Below are positions 1 through 8,199 of a DNA stretch of 64,000 bases, piece by piece (the first letter of the stretch is position 1; every line of letters begins with the position of its first letter). Source of the stretch: G963662265 sp963668545 (GTDB lineage Bacteria > Spirochaetota > Spirochaetia > CADAEX01); the NCBI GenBank assembly GCA_963668545.1, contig OY764868.1, positions 2,852,001 to 2,916,000 of the forward strand. Direction: 5' to 3'. The position numbers and the translations under genes were made by a program. The notes under the pieces were generated by a model. That model did no database searches, was not told where the DNA came from, and was given only the letters and a program-made list of their open reading frames with translations.

Positions 1-1
1 A

Positions 2-253
2 ATTTCAGGAGATGAAATAGATTTTGATCCATATTCATTTCCGGAATTCGACAACTATTATCCCGAATTCGGTTCATATCCTTATAATATTGAAGCAAGA
101 TTTCCGGGTAAAAAAATGGTAATGCTTGTTTCTTATCAGGAAACAGCAGGATACGGTGATTACATCGGGATTTCAGATGTTTTTGAAGTTCTGCCGGGAA
201 GAACTCTCTCGGTACCTGTGCAATACTATTACTTTATAGGCGGCGGAGACTAA
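2..253 (+). CDS. C-terminal fragment of a surface-type protein related to the lipoprotein at 1229-2032
   Basis: The reading frame is open from the window edge to TAA at 251-253, so only the last 83 residues of a longer gene are visible and the start lies outside. The fragment is rich in Tyr, Phe, Pro and Gly. Its tail aligns by eye with the tail of the lipoprotein at 1229-2032: both carry PG(K/R)KM.ML, then a Gln, then (I/V)G(I/L)S(D/E).FE, then PG.T and a YY pair. The two are therefore probably paralogues in the same locus. No catalytic motif is seen. A likely intrinsic terminator follows at about 286-320. If it resembles its paralogue it would be an exported lipoprotein with a beta-sandwich-like fold, but that is inference because the signal sequence is not in the window. 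Confidence 0.75.
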   Translation: MSGDEIDFDPYSFPEFDNYYPEFGSYPYNIEARFPGKKMVMLVSYQETAGYGDYIGISDVFEVLPGRTLSVPVQYYYFIGGGD

Positions 254-285
254 AAAATGCATTTATATATTCACCTGTCTGCGAT

Positions 286-320
286 AAAGCCCTGCAGATT
301 TCCGGCGGGGTTTTTCTTTT
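286..320 (+). terminator. Probable intrinsic terminator of the first partial gene
   Basis: A GC-rich stem (AAAGCCCTGC paired with GCGGGGTTT, with two G-U wobbles) has a short loop and is followed by a T-rich run. It lies about 35 bases after the stop of the partial gene and before the AT-rich spacer leading to the FecR gene. Confidence 0.6.
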
Positions 321-420
321 ATTTTGACTTAATATCCATTATTTCCCATAAAAAATCTCCAATATCTGCTGTTTTTACTTAAAACAAATAGTTTTTTGCT
401 TCAAATAATGTTTTTAAACA

Positions 421-449
421 TTCCATTTTACGAAAAACAATTATATAAT
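421..449 (+). promoter_or_regulatory. Possible promoter for the FecR-lipoprotein-glycosyltransferase cluster
   Basis: A perfect TATAAT lies at 444-449 in the AT-rich spacer 254-518. The -35 candidate 17 bases upstream (TTCCAT, 421-426) is poor. I see no operator-like repeat. The position, about 70 bases before the FecR start, suits a cluster promoter. Confidence 0.3.
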
Positions 450-518
450 TTTATATCTAATCATTTTTTAAAAATTTACATAATAATTTTATTCAATATT
501 TAAAAATTGGAGGACATA

Positions 519-1211
519 ATGAAGTATTTCTTGTTAATACTTCTTATTATTGTTTTTTCTTCACCTCTATATGCAGCAGATCTTATTACAATAACAGAAG
601 TAAACGGAAAGGTTGAAATAAGGGAACCGGGAGGAAACTGGGCCAAAGCTGAAAAAGGCAGAACAATTTCTCGGGGTTCTTTAATTTCAACAGGATTCAA
701 ATCATCTGCAGAGCTTGACTTAAGCGGTTCATCAACAATTTTCATAAAACAGCTCACAAGGATGTCAGTCGATGAGCTTGTTGTTTCCGGAAACAATGTA
801 AACACGAAACTGAATCTCAAACTGGGAAGGATCAAGGCAGATGTAAAAACATCAAAAGGCTTAAAACATGATTTTACTTTGATGACACCTGTTTCAACAG
901 CAGCAGTACGAGGCACGGTTTTTGAAGGCAGTGCTAAAGGAGATATTGATGTTGAAAAAGGAAAAATACAGCAGAAAAACAAAATAGGACAGAAAACACT
1001 AGTCAGCGGAGGTAATTCATCATCTGTATCCGGAAACGGGTATGCTCCCCCTGCAACAGCTGCTGAAACAGTTAATGAATCATTTACTGTTGAAACATCA
1101 ACCCAGCTCGATAATTCAGTGCCTGATTCTCCGCCTCCCCCTTCTGCCTCAGAATCGAAACCGGGGTCTGTTACAGTAGAATGGCAAGTAGTATATCCAC
1201 TCCCATCATAG
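519..1211 (+). CDS. Exported FecR-domain protein
   Basis: This 230-residue protein begins with a hydrophobic signal peptide (about residues 1-20, cleavage probably after the YAA region). A FecR domain follows: the GKVEIREPGG opening near residue 30, a middle beta-rich stretch with RGSLISTG, and the hallmark TPVSTAAVRGT at about 123-133. The C-terminal 60 residues are low-complexity and rich in Ser, Pro and Thr. FecR domains are periplasmic beta-structured domains, first known from iron-dicitrate sensing. Here no sigma factor or TonB receptor lies nearby, so it is more likely a structural or surface FecR protein. ATG 519 is chosen because GGAGG at 509-513 sits at the right distance; an in-frame TTG at 507 would overlap that site. 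A lipoprotein gene follows after 17 bases. Confidence 0.85.
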   Translation: MKYFLLILLIIVFSSPLYAADLITITEVNGKVEIREPGGNWAKAEKGRTISRGSLISTGFKSSAELDLSGSSTIFIKQLTRMSVDELVVSGNNVNTKLNLKLGRIKADVKTSKGLKHDFTLMTPVSTAAVRGTVFEGSAKGDIDVEKGKIQQKNKIGQKTLVSGGNSSSVSGNGYAPPATAAETVNESFTVETSTQLDNSVPDSPPPPSASESKPGSVTVEWQVVYPLPS

Positions 1212-1228
1212 GTTAAGGAGGAACTATT

Positions 1229-2032
1229 ATGAAAAAATTATTATTGATATTTATAGTCTCAATATTTTTCATATCCTGTTATATTACAGATAATAATTCC
1301 GGCACAGGATCAATAACATTTGATCTTCCTGAAACAATGAAGGCATCAGCTAATGTTGAGACAATACTGAAACTCCGGTTTTTCAACGAAGGGGAAATGC
1401 AGGTTTTACCAAACTTTTTATCTGCAACAATTTCCTATGCAACAGATTATCCCACTCCGGTGTCTGTTACAGGGCAGAGTGAATTTTCATATACATCATC
1501 AGACACCAGCGGATCAGTTACAGTGACAGGAGTACCGTCAGATAAACCACTTCAGATTCTGGCGGAATGTCTTATTGAATCGTATGAAGAAGGTTCAGGC
1601 CTCTGGTATATTGAAAGGGCAGGTCTTTCAAATTCATTTACGCTTGGAGAAGGGGAAAACGCTAATGTAAGTATAGCTCTTTTAGGGGCAGTTTACGGGA
1701 GTGTAACTGTAAATAATGATAAAGGATGGAGTACTTGTTATTTCAGGGCCTATGAACCGGACGATCTTGATAGTTTTATCTATACAGAAGAAGGGACTGC
1801 TTATAGGAATCCTACAGAACCGGTAACACTTTGTGAAGCAGAAGGGAGTGTGTCTGGGAATTTAATCTTTCAGGATGCAATACTCCCGGGAAGAAAAATG
1901 AAGATGCTGATTACAAATCAGTCAAGCAGTGATTCAGATCCGGTTGGATTATCTGAAGAATTTGAATTAAGACCTGGAGAAACAAAGACAATCTCAGCAT
2001 CATACTATTCATCATGTATACAAATCTCATAA
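1229..2032 (+). CDS. Lipoprotein of unknown function, paralogous to the upstream partial gene
   Basis: This 267-residue protein has a classic lipoprotein signal: Lys-Lys, a hydrophobic core, and a lipobox ending in Cys17 (FISC). The mature part is rich in Thr, Ser, Glu and aromatic residues and looks like an extracellular beta-sandwich, with repeated SVTV-type strands (for example GSVTVTGVPS and YGSVTVNN). I recognise no enzyme motif. The C-terminal 50 residues match the tail of the partial gene at 2-253. AAGGAGG at 1215-1221 supports the start. It sits between the FecR gene and two glycosyltransferase-like genes, all on one strand with gaps of 17 and 23 bases, so co-transcription is likely. 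It could be a substrate or surface partner of those enzymes; this is a guess from position only. Confidence 0.8.
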   Translation: MKKLLLIFIVSIFFISCYITDNNSGTGSITFDLPETMKASANVETILKLRFFNEGEMQVLPNFLSATISYATDYPTPVSVTGQSEFSYTSSDTSGSVTVTGVPSDKPLQILAECLIESYEEGSGLWYIERAGLSNSFTLGEGENANVSIALLGAVYGSVTVNNDKGWSTCYFRAYEPDDLDSFIYTEEGTAYRNPTEPVTLCEAEGSVSGNLIFQDAILPGRKMKMLITNQSSSDSDPVGLSEEFELRPGETKTISASYYSSCIQIS

Positions 2033-2055
2033 AAATATTATTGAAATAAGTAATT

Positions 2056-3846
2056 ATGAGCATAACAAAGTATTTTTCGAGTCCTGCTGCTTTTTTCAAG
2101 GTAGCAGGCTCAGAAAATTATATTGCTTATAATTTTATTACAAAAAAGTCATTTTATATAAGCCAGAAAAATGCATATAAATACTCAAAGCTTTCCGGAA
2201 TAAAGACAGAAAATCATTTTTTAGAAAATCTCCTGAATACTGATGACAAGGAATATTCTTCTGAAGATTATAAAAAACTTCTGTCATTATTTAAAAAAGA
2301 AAAACTGATATATCCTTTATATATTTATGAAGATAAAATCAAAATCAAGAATAATCTCTCAATAGCGGTTATATCATGTGAAAGATCTGAACTTCTTAAT
2401 TCCGCCCTTGAAAGCATTGCCGCCGGAATAGTGAATGTAAAGAGGGACCTTTCTATCAAACTGTTTGATGATTCCATATCTGAAAAAGAAATAAGCAACA
2501 ACAGAAAGGCGTTATCAAGTATAGAGGAAAAACATGCTACAGCAACTTTTTATTTTGGGAAAGAAGAAAAAAAGGAATTAGTAAAAATACTTTATGATAA
2601 CTGTGCTGAAAAAATACCAGATAAAAATATTCCTGAATTCGCCCTTTTCGGCAGCAAGAAGTATGTTCACCTTGCAGGTCCGGGGTCAAACAGGAATGCA
2701 GTCCTTTTAAGAAACGCCGGTAAGAAAATAATAAGTTTTGATGATGACACAAGTTATAATTTTGTCACATCAAGAAATGTCAGCAATTGTCTTGAAATAT
2801 CATCAATAAAAGATCCGGACAGATATATTTTCCCTGATAAAATAAAAGCTAAAAAACATATAATAAATAAGGATTTCAACTCTTTCAGTTATATAAAAGA
2901 AATCCTGGGACAAAAAACAAACACCATTATTAAGAATGCAGACGAAAAGAAAATTCAACTTTTTACAGAAGATTTAACATCGGAAAATTGCGGTTCTCTT
3001 ACGGAGGGCAGGAGTAAAATAAAAGCTGTAATGTTAGGAATATACGGCGGTAAATGGTATGATAATCCTTTCGGGGTTTATTATTTAAATAACCCCGGTG
3101 GGAATAATTTATTTAAGAAAAAAGCTGAATATGAATTTTTGAAAAAAAGACCATATTCATTAATGCTTCCTGATCACCTTACACTCAGCAGGGCCCCTTA
3201 TTTTGTTGCTTCCTGCATGGCTATTGATGCACAGGAGATTGTTCCCCCATTCCCCCCATGCGGACGGAATGAAGACGGGATATGGGCATCTATAATGCTT
3301 GCTCTTGAGGAAACCAGCTTTATTGCTCAAATACCTTATGCAATATATCACGATATTTCAAATAAAAAGGATTTTACAGAAAAGGATTTTGAAGACACCA
3401 CAGCCAGTTTTGGAATTATGACATTACTGATTGTAGATTACATAAAGGAAAAACTTTTTTCACTTTTCCGTAAAGCAACATACAAGACACTCGGGAATTA
3501 CTTTGTATTTCTATCTGGTATTTCTGAAAAAAGTTTTTTATCTCTCTGTCATGATCTGTGGCTTGAATACACTGCAAATTCAATTGAAAGACTTGAAAAA
3601 CTTCTAATTGAGAACAGGAGAAGGCCAAAACACTGGGCTGTTGATACAGAAAAATATATTGACCTCCTTCAAAAGCAGTCAGCTGTTCCTGAAAATGCAG
3701 TACCTAAAGAACTCAGACTCAATTACCAGATTCCAAAGGCTTTAAATGTTTATAAATCTTTTTTTAAGGATTATGGGGAACTATTAATAAACTGGCCGGA
3801 GATATGGGAAGCTGCGTTGGAAATTAATAAAGGGGAGGAAAATTAA
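2056..3846 (+). CDS. PqqD/RRE-like domain fused to a glycosyltransferase-like domain (copy 1)
   Basis: 596 residues, cytosolic by composition. Residues about 5-95 have the pattern of a PqqD-type winged helix: strands around FFKVAGSENYIAYN, a (K/R)xFYIS strand, then helices ending in FKKEKLIYP. From about residue 101 a GT-A-like domain begins (SIAVISCERSELL). NRN at 212-214 and FDDDT at 228-232 resemble the RN...DDD signature of family-2-type glycosyltransferases, where the Asp cluster binds metal and nucleotide-sugar. A later block PPFPPCGRNED could supply the catalytic acidic residues. The C-terminal 90 residues have KHWAVDTEKY and WPEIWEAA. All of these blocks recur in the next gene, so the two are paralogues. 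Substrate is unknown. PqqD domains in other systems hold peptide substrates, so modification of a peptide or protein is a plausible inference. Confidence 0.7.
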   Translation: MSITKYFSSPAAFFKVAGSENYIAYNFITKKSFYISQKNAYKYSKLSGIKTENHFLENLLNTDDKEYSSEDYKKLLSLFKKEKLIYPLYIYEDKIKIKNNLSIAVISCERSELLNSALESIAAGIVNVKRDLSIKLFDDSISEKEISNNRKALSSIEEKHATATFYFGKEEKKELVKILYDNCAEKIPDKNIPEFALFGSKKYVHLAGPGSNRNAVLLRNAGKKIISFDDDTSYNFVTSRNVSNCLEISSIKDPDRYIFPDKIKAKKHIINKDFNSFSYIKEILGQKTNTIIKNADEKKIQLFTEDLTSENCGSLTEGRSKIKAVMLGIYGGKWYDNPFGVYYLNNPGGNNLFKKKAEYEFLKKRPYSLMLPDHLTLSRAPYFVASCMAIDAQEIVPPFPPCGRNEDGIWASIMLALEETSFIAQIPYAIYHDISNKKDFTEKDFEDTTASFGIMTLLIVDYIKEKLFSLFRKATYKTLGNYFVFLSGISEKSFLSLCHDLWLEYTANSIERLEKLLIENRRRPKHWAVDTEKYIDLLQKQSAVPENAVPKELRLNYQIPKALNVYKSFFKDYGELLINWPEIWEAALEINKGEEN

Positions 3847-3847
3847 C

Positions 3848-5665
3848 CTGGAAAAAAGATATTATCCCGCTTTTATTGATTTTAAACGGATCTGGAACAG
3901 CAAGTGTTTTATCATAAACAGGAACGATGATAAAACCAGTATTGTAAGCAAATTAGAAGGAAATCTTTTAAACACTTTAACTGGGTGTAAAACAATTCAT
4001 GAACATATAGAATCAATAATAGAAAGTGATCCAGATAATTTACCTTATGCTGCTTTATCTGCTGCAGTTGGAAAATGGGTAAAAGAGGGGCTTTTAAGAG
4101 AAGAAAAATTATTATTAAAAGAGAAGTTTATCACGTATCCAGAAGACAGCTCATACATGGCCCTTTTTATTTCATGCTGTATAACATGTAATCGTCCTTA
4201 TATGCTTGAAAGATGGCTTAAGACAAGAGCCGAATCAAAGGACTATATTACCAATAAAATTAAAATTGCTGTTCTGGATGATTCAGAAAATAATAAAATA
4301 ATAGAATCAAATATTGATGCAATATCTAAAATAAAAAGTAATTATCCTGGCCAGATATTTTATATTGGTAAAGAAAAGAAAATAAAGTTTTCTGATGAAA
4401 TCAAGGGGATTCTGGAAAAATCTGTTCCAAAAAGTGTTGTTCGTTTTTCATTAAATCTTGAAAAAAGATGCTTTGATGCTGTTAAAACAGGGGGAAACAG
4501 GAATTCGTTTACACTTTTAACTGCAGGATTTTCCGCCTGTTCAAATGATGATGACCTTGAATACAAGGTGTATTCAAAAAATGAGTGTAGCCCGGAGAAA
4601 TTCATTTTCTCGGAAAATTACACTTCCGAGGCAGTGTATTATCCGGATATGAAAACCCTTAATGACAATGTCCATGAATGCAGCGATTTCAGTGTCATTA
4701 ATAAATTCAAGGATATAGATTTATCAAATTCTAACTTTAAGAATAATGAATCATTTACAAAATCACTTAGTACAATTACTCCTTATACAGCAATGCTCCT
4801 GGAAAAGGATCAATTAACAATACGGACTGCAAGTTCAGGATATTGCGGGGGAAGATGGCACAGTAACCCATACTTTCCGCTTCTCAGAGGAAGATCAAAT
4901 ATAATTTACAATCCGGATAATTTTAAAAACTATGAAAAAATAAAAACAAACGGATTTAACATAGTATCCCCCGAAAGTTTTGTTGTTGACTACAGTGATT
5001 TTTTTATGGGAGGAACATTCTGGATTAATAACAGAGATTTAACCCCCCCCTGTTTTCCTCTTGGAAGAAGGGAAGATTCAAACCTGGGAATGCTTATACA
5101 CAGATGCCTTGAACCGGGGCTTTCCCTTCATATGCCTTATGCGCTGTATCACAATTCTCTTGAAAAAAAACCATTCCCAAAAGAATACTTCAATGATATT
5201 TCACTCGACTCCGGTGTTTATACATCACTTGTTCTGGACAAATATTCATCGATATTGATTTCTGATAACGGGGAAGGGAAAATACGGGAACTCGGATTCA
5301 GGATCATGGAATTAGGAAAACTTGGAATTCAGGAGTTTGAAGAACAGCTGAAACTCCTGCAACTGGGATATTTAACAAAAACAATGAACCATATAAATTA
5401 TCTCTTCGATCTTTATAACGGAGAACCTTCCTGGTGGGCAGAGGACATGGAAAGATATCATAAACTGCTTGAAAAAGAAGCACTGAAAGATGATTCCGTA
5501 GTGCCTCGCGAGCTGCGGGTATATGACACAAAAGAAGAAGCTCTTTCTGTTTTTAAAGACTACCTTTACAGATGCGGGGAAATGATTTACTGGTGGCCTG
5601 ATATATGGGAAGCGGCAAGACAGCTTAACATGGAAGGGAGAGGATTATTAAACCTGGAAGATTGA
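3848..5665 (+). CDS. PqqD/RRE-like domain fused to a glycosyltransferase-like domain (copy 2), apparent CTG start
   Basis: The first in-frame ATG is at 4157, but the frame is open back to a CTG at 3848, nine bases after GGGGAGG (3832-3838). The extra 103 residues form a PqqD-like domain (KCFIINRNDD, LNTLTGCKTIHEHI, WVKEGLLREE), like the N-terminus of copy 1. I therefore take CTG 3848 as the start, giving 605 residues against 596 for copy 1. The catalytic part has NRN at about 217-219 and NDDD ending near 236, CGGRWHSNPYF, and PPCFPLGRRED. The tail has WWAEDMERYHKLLEKE and WWPDIWEAA. The enzymes share layout but are diverged, so they may add different sugars or act as a pair. An alternative is an ATG start at 4157 with the upstream domain untranslated, which I find less likely given its domain match. 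Confidence 0.7.
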   Translation: MEKRYYPAFIDFKRIWNSKCFIINRNDDKTSIVSKLEGNLLNTLTGCKTIHEHIESIIESDPDNLPYAALSAAVGKWVKEGLLREEKLLLKEKFITYPEDSSYMALFISCCITCNRPYMLERWLKTRAESKDYITNKIKIAVLDDSENNKIIESNIDAISKIKSNYPGQIFYIGKEKKIKFSDEIKGILEKSVPKSVVRFSLNLEKRCFDAVKTGGNRNSFTLLTAGFSACSNDDDLEYKVYSKNECSPEKFIFSENYTSEAVYYPDMKTLNDNVHECSDFSVINKFKDIDLSNSNFKNNESFTKSLSTITPYTAMLLEKDQLTIRTASSGYCGGRWHSNPYFPLLRGRSNIIYNPDNFKNYEKIKTNGFNIVSPESFVVDYSDFFMGGTFWINNRDLTPPCFPLGRREDSNLGMLIHRCLEPGLSLHMPYALYHNSLEKKPFPKEYFNDISLDSGVYTSLVLDKYSSILISDNGEGKIRELGFRIMELGKLGIQEFEEQLKLLQLGYLTKTMNHINYLFDLYNGEPSWWAEDMERYHKLLEKEALKDDSVVPRELRVYDTKEEALSVFKDYLYRCGEMIYWWPDIWEAARQLNMEGRGLLNLED

Positions 5666-5748
5666 AGACAAGCCATCTCTTCAAAATTTGTTTACTCCTA
5701 AATTGAACAATCACTCTTTTTTTTCTCCTGAACAATATCAAATCATTT

Positions 5749-6936
5749 TTACTTGAACTCAATTCCAAGCCACTTGGCGGGGTCCGCCATTCTGGCATTT
5801 ATCTGGCCAATCGGGACATCCTTTGTAAGCTCTGCCACAAGATACTTTTTACCATTGAAAGGAAATCTTGCCCCGTTTCCCGGAATATCTACAGCAGCCA
5901 TTGAATGGGAGTATTCGGAGGAAACCATCAGAACTGCATCAATACCAAGCCTTTTAAGAAGAATGATATACATGATTCCGAGAGAATCGCAGTCGGCAGA
6001 ATAATCCTTAAGTGCAGTAAGAGGCGGAGAAAAATCTGCAATAGTACCTGTCCTTGAATAGGAGAATTTCTGAAGCCAGGAGAGCAGCCTTGATGCAATC
6101 TCCACTGGATCTTTTGTCCCGTTTAGAAGGGTATCCCTTAACTGATAAAAAAGTTCGTCAACGCGTCTGTAGTTGTCCCTGTATATCATCCTGTAAAAAC
6201 GGCTCCAGGCATCTGTATCCTGCGGCGTAAAAAGGGAAAGGACATGAGCTTCTCGCTCAGCTGTAATTTCCGCAGATTCTACAGCCCTGCTTTCTTCTTC
6301 AAATATAAATTTGCCGTTTCCAATTGGAACAGATAATTCAAGCACAGAGTTATTCTCTCCTGTCTGTTCATAAAAACTGCTTACCGGGCCTGGAGAATAA
6401 AGGGCATTGTATGTGTCTGAAAAAGAATCAAGTGCTGAAAGAATATAGAAAAGGGCATCATCATAAATCTCTTTTTCACAGAAAGAGAGAACAGCAAAAT
6501 CATAATCAGGGCTGTTGATAAAAACAGCGTAGGCCCTGTATGAGGCAAGCTCTGTGTTAAAACTCAAGTCTGCAAAAACTGATTCGCTGCCGTTATATAT
6601 AAATGAAGATTTCTCTCCTTCTGCATTAAGCTGTTTTTTTACACTTTTAAATATCTCATCTGCAGATGAATAGGTATCCTGAGGATATACTTTAATCTGG
6701 AAGAAAACATTCTCCTTTTCATTGCCGAATGTTGCCTTGGTTTTTGTCATCCCTATAGGATCAAGGCCCTGAGGCATATCAACATAACACTGCCAGTCTT
6801 CCAGAAAGTATTCCTTTGCAGAAATTTCTATTGGGGTAAGTGAAATCATAAAAAAAATAAAAATTATATACAGATACACCTTTTTTCCTGATGATCTGTA
6901 ACTATATTGATAATTACAGAATTTGTTTTCTTTCAT
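5749..6936 (-). CDS. Exported transglutaminase-like protein
   Basis: 395 residues with an N-terminal signal or anchor segment (about residues 18-40, VYLYIIFIFFMISLTPIEI). The middle half is a beta-rich region without a recognised motif. The C-terminal third is a transglutaminase/protease-like core: a Cys in DYSADCDSLGIMYIILLKRL, the catalytic-type His in EYSHSMAAVDI, and an acidic residue in LVAELTKDVP, in the Cys-His-Asp/Glu order of that superfamily. Such domains act outside the cytoplasm as peptidases or amide-forming enzymes; the substrate here is unknown. No clear Shine-Dalgarno precedes ATG 6936, so the exact start is uncertain. It converges with the glycosyltransferase-like gene and is separated from mglC by a terminator, so it is probably transcribed alone. 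Confidence 0.75.
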   Translation of the reverse strand: MKENKFCNYQYSYRSSGKKVYLYIIFIFFMISLTPIEISAKEYFLEDWQCYVDMPQGLDPIGMTKTKATFGNEKENVFFQIKVYPQDTYSSADEIFKSVKKQLNAEGEKSSFIYNGSESVFADLSFNTELASYRAYAVFINSPDYDFAVLSFCEKEIYDDALFYILSALDSFSDTYNALYSPGPVSSFYEQTGENNSVLELSVPIGNGKFIFEEESRAVESAEITAEREAHVLSLFTPQDTDAWSRFYRMIYRDNYRRVDELFYQLRDTLLNGTKDPVEIASRLLSWLQKFSYSRTGTIADFSPPLTALKDYSADCDSLGIMYIILLKRLGIDAVLMVSSEYSHSMAAVDIPGNGARFPFNGKKYLVAELTKDVPIGQINARMADPAKWLGIEFK

Positions 6937-7047
6937 AGATAAAATATCGGTAAGAAACCGATCATAAAAAAGAAAAAGGGGAGCAATAAAAACTCAGGGA
7001 AATAAGCGGGGAAATTATTTTATCCGTGAAAAATCCAGGCAGGAGAT

Positions 7048-7084
7048 ATAAAAAAGAGGCTGCCGGAGGAATAAAGGCAGCCTC
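7048..7084 (-). terminator. Intrinsic terminator of the mgl operon
   Basis: A perfect 9-bp stem, GAGGCTGCC (7056-7064) with GGCAGCCTC (7076-7084), has an 11-base loop. Read on the minus strand it is followed by TTTTTTAT. It lies about 78 bases past the mglC stop. Confidence 0.85.
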
Positions 7085-7161
7085 AGTATTTAAAAGGGGT
7101 TTATATATTTATTAAAAACAATCTTCCCTGTTTAATCAGGTATTGTTTCAGATAACCCGGA

Positions 7162-8199
7162 TCAGGACTTCTTCAGATACTTCTTTGTATCAAGTGAAAC
7201 AGCAGCTACAATTATAATTCCCTTGATAATATACTGATAGTACATATCAAGCCCCATGAAAGTCATCCCGTAACTGATTATTGTGAACATCAGAACACCG
7301 ACAATAGCACCTGAAACCTTTCCGATACCTCCGCTGAATGAGATACCCCCAACTACACATGCGGCAATAGCATCAAGCTCATAACCGAACCCTGTCCCGT
7401 TGTTGGCACTTCCGATCCTTGCAGCTTCAAGGAATCCACCTATTCCGTAAAGAACACCAGCAAGGATATAAACCAGAAGAAATGTAGTCATTACATTTAC
7501 CCCCGAAACCTTTGCAGCTTCGGGATTTCCACCTACAGCATACATGTTTTTACCGAATGTAGTCTTGTTCCATAAAAACCAGACCACAACACTGGTTATA
7601 CCGGCAATAAGAACAAGATTCGGAATCCCCATCGTCGACCCGATAACAAACTCGGTATACCTTTCATCAAATCCCCCGATTGGCTGGGGGCCCGGAGCGC
7701 CAGATGCAAAATAGATTGAAAGGATACCGTAAAGTGTAATCATCATACCCATTGTTGCAAGAAAGGGATGTATTTCGAATTTTGCAACAACAAAGCCGTT
7801 AATTGCGCTGAACACGGAACAGAGAACAATTGCAGCAAGCAGGGGGAGGATTATGGGAAGAGGGGCCATGTCAGGATAGAAACGGTTTGCATAATCAGCC
7901 CTCTGCAGAAGGGATCCAGAAACTACAGCTGCAAATCCGACCATACGTCCCAGCGAAAGGTCTGTTCCCTGAAGAATAATAATTCCCGCAACACCGAATG
8001 CAAGGATCAGCCTTACAGACGACTGTGTTAGAATATTCTTGAATACTGCAAATGAAACAAATGCAGGTTCCTTTACAATTATAAATACAATAATTGCAAA
8101 AATTACTATATAAATTGCATTATTGATTAATAATTCCTTCCACCATTCCTTATCTCTGTTTAATAGATTATTACGAATATCGGTTTTCAGTCCGCTCAT
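7162..8199 (-). CDS. mglC: Galactose/glucose-type ABC transporter permease (MglC-like)
   Basis: 345 residues and strongly hydrophobic, with about eight to ten membrane segments. It belongs to the MglC/RbsC permease family: the signature GTDLSLGRMVGFAAVVSGSL and a GG.SFSGG.G.V.G motif (ACVVGGISFSGGIGKVSG) near the C-terminus are present. Family members form the inner-membrane channel for monosaccharides delivered by an MglB-type binding protein and driven by an MglA-type ATPase. The ATG overlaps the end of mglA by four bases, showing translational coupling. Length and context (binding protein, ATPase, permease in that order) match a complete importer. The assignment to galactose or glucose over ribose or xylose rests mainly on the binding protein upstream. 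Confidence 0.9.
   Translation of the reverse strand: MSGLKTDIRNNLLNRDKEWWKELLINNAIYIVIFAIIVFIIVKEPAFVSFAVFKNILTQSSVRLILAFGVAGIIILQGTDLSLGRMVGFAAVVSGSLLQRADYANRFYPDMAPLPIILPLLAAIVLCSVFSAINGFVVAKFEIHPFLATMGMMITLYGILSIYFASGAPGPQPIGGFDERYTEFVIGSTMGIPNLVLIAGITSVVVWFLWNKTTFGKNMYAVGGNPEAAKVSGVNVMTTFLLVYILAGVLYGIGGFLEAARIGSANNGTGFGYELDAIAACVVGGISFSGGIGKVSGAIVGVLMFTIISYGMTFMGLDMYYQYIIKGIIIVAAVSLDTKKYLKKS

Noticed and set aside
500..982. Open frame opposite the FecR gene on the minus strand (160 residues)
   Set aside because: A shadow of the FecR coding sequence. The FecR frame has a signal peptide, domain motifs and a ribosome site.
5662..5684. Hairpin TTGAAGA...TCTTCAA after the second glycosyltransferase-like gene
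   Set aside because: A weak AT-rich 7-bp stem including the stop codon, with the T run far downstream. Not convincing as a terminator.
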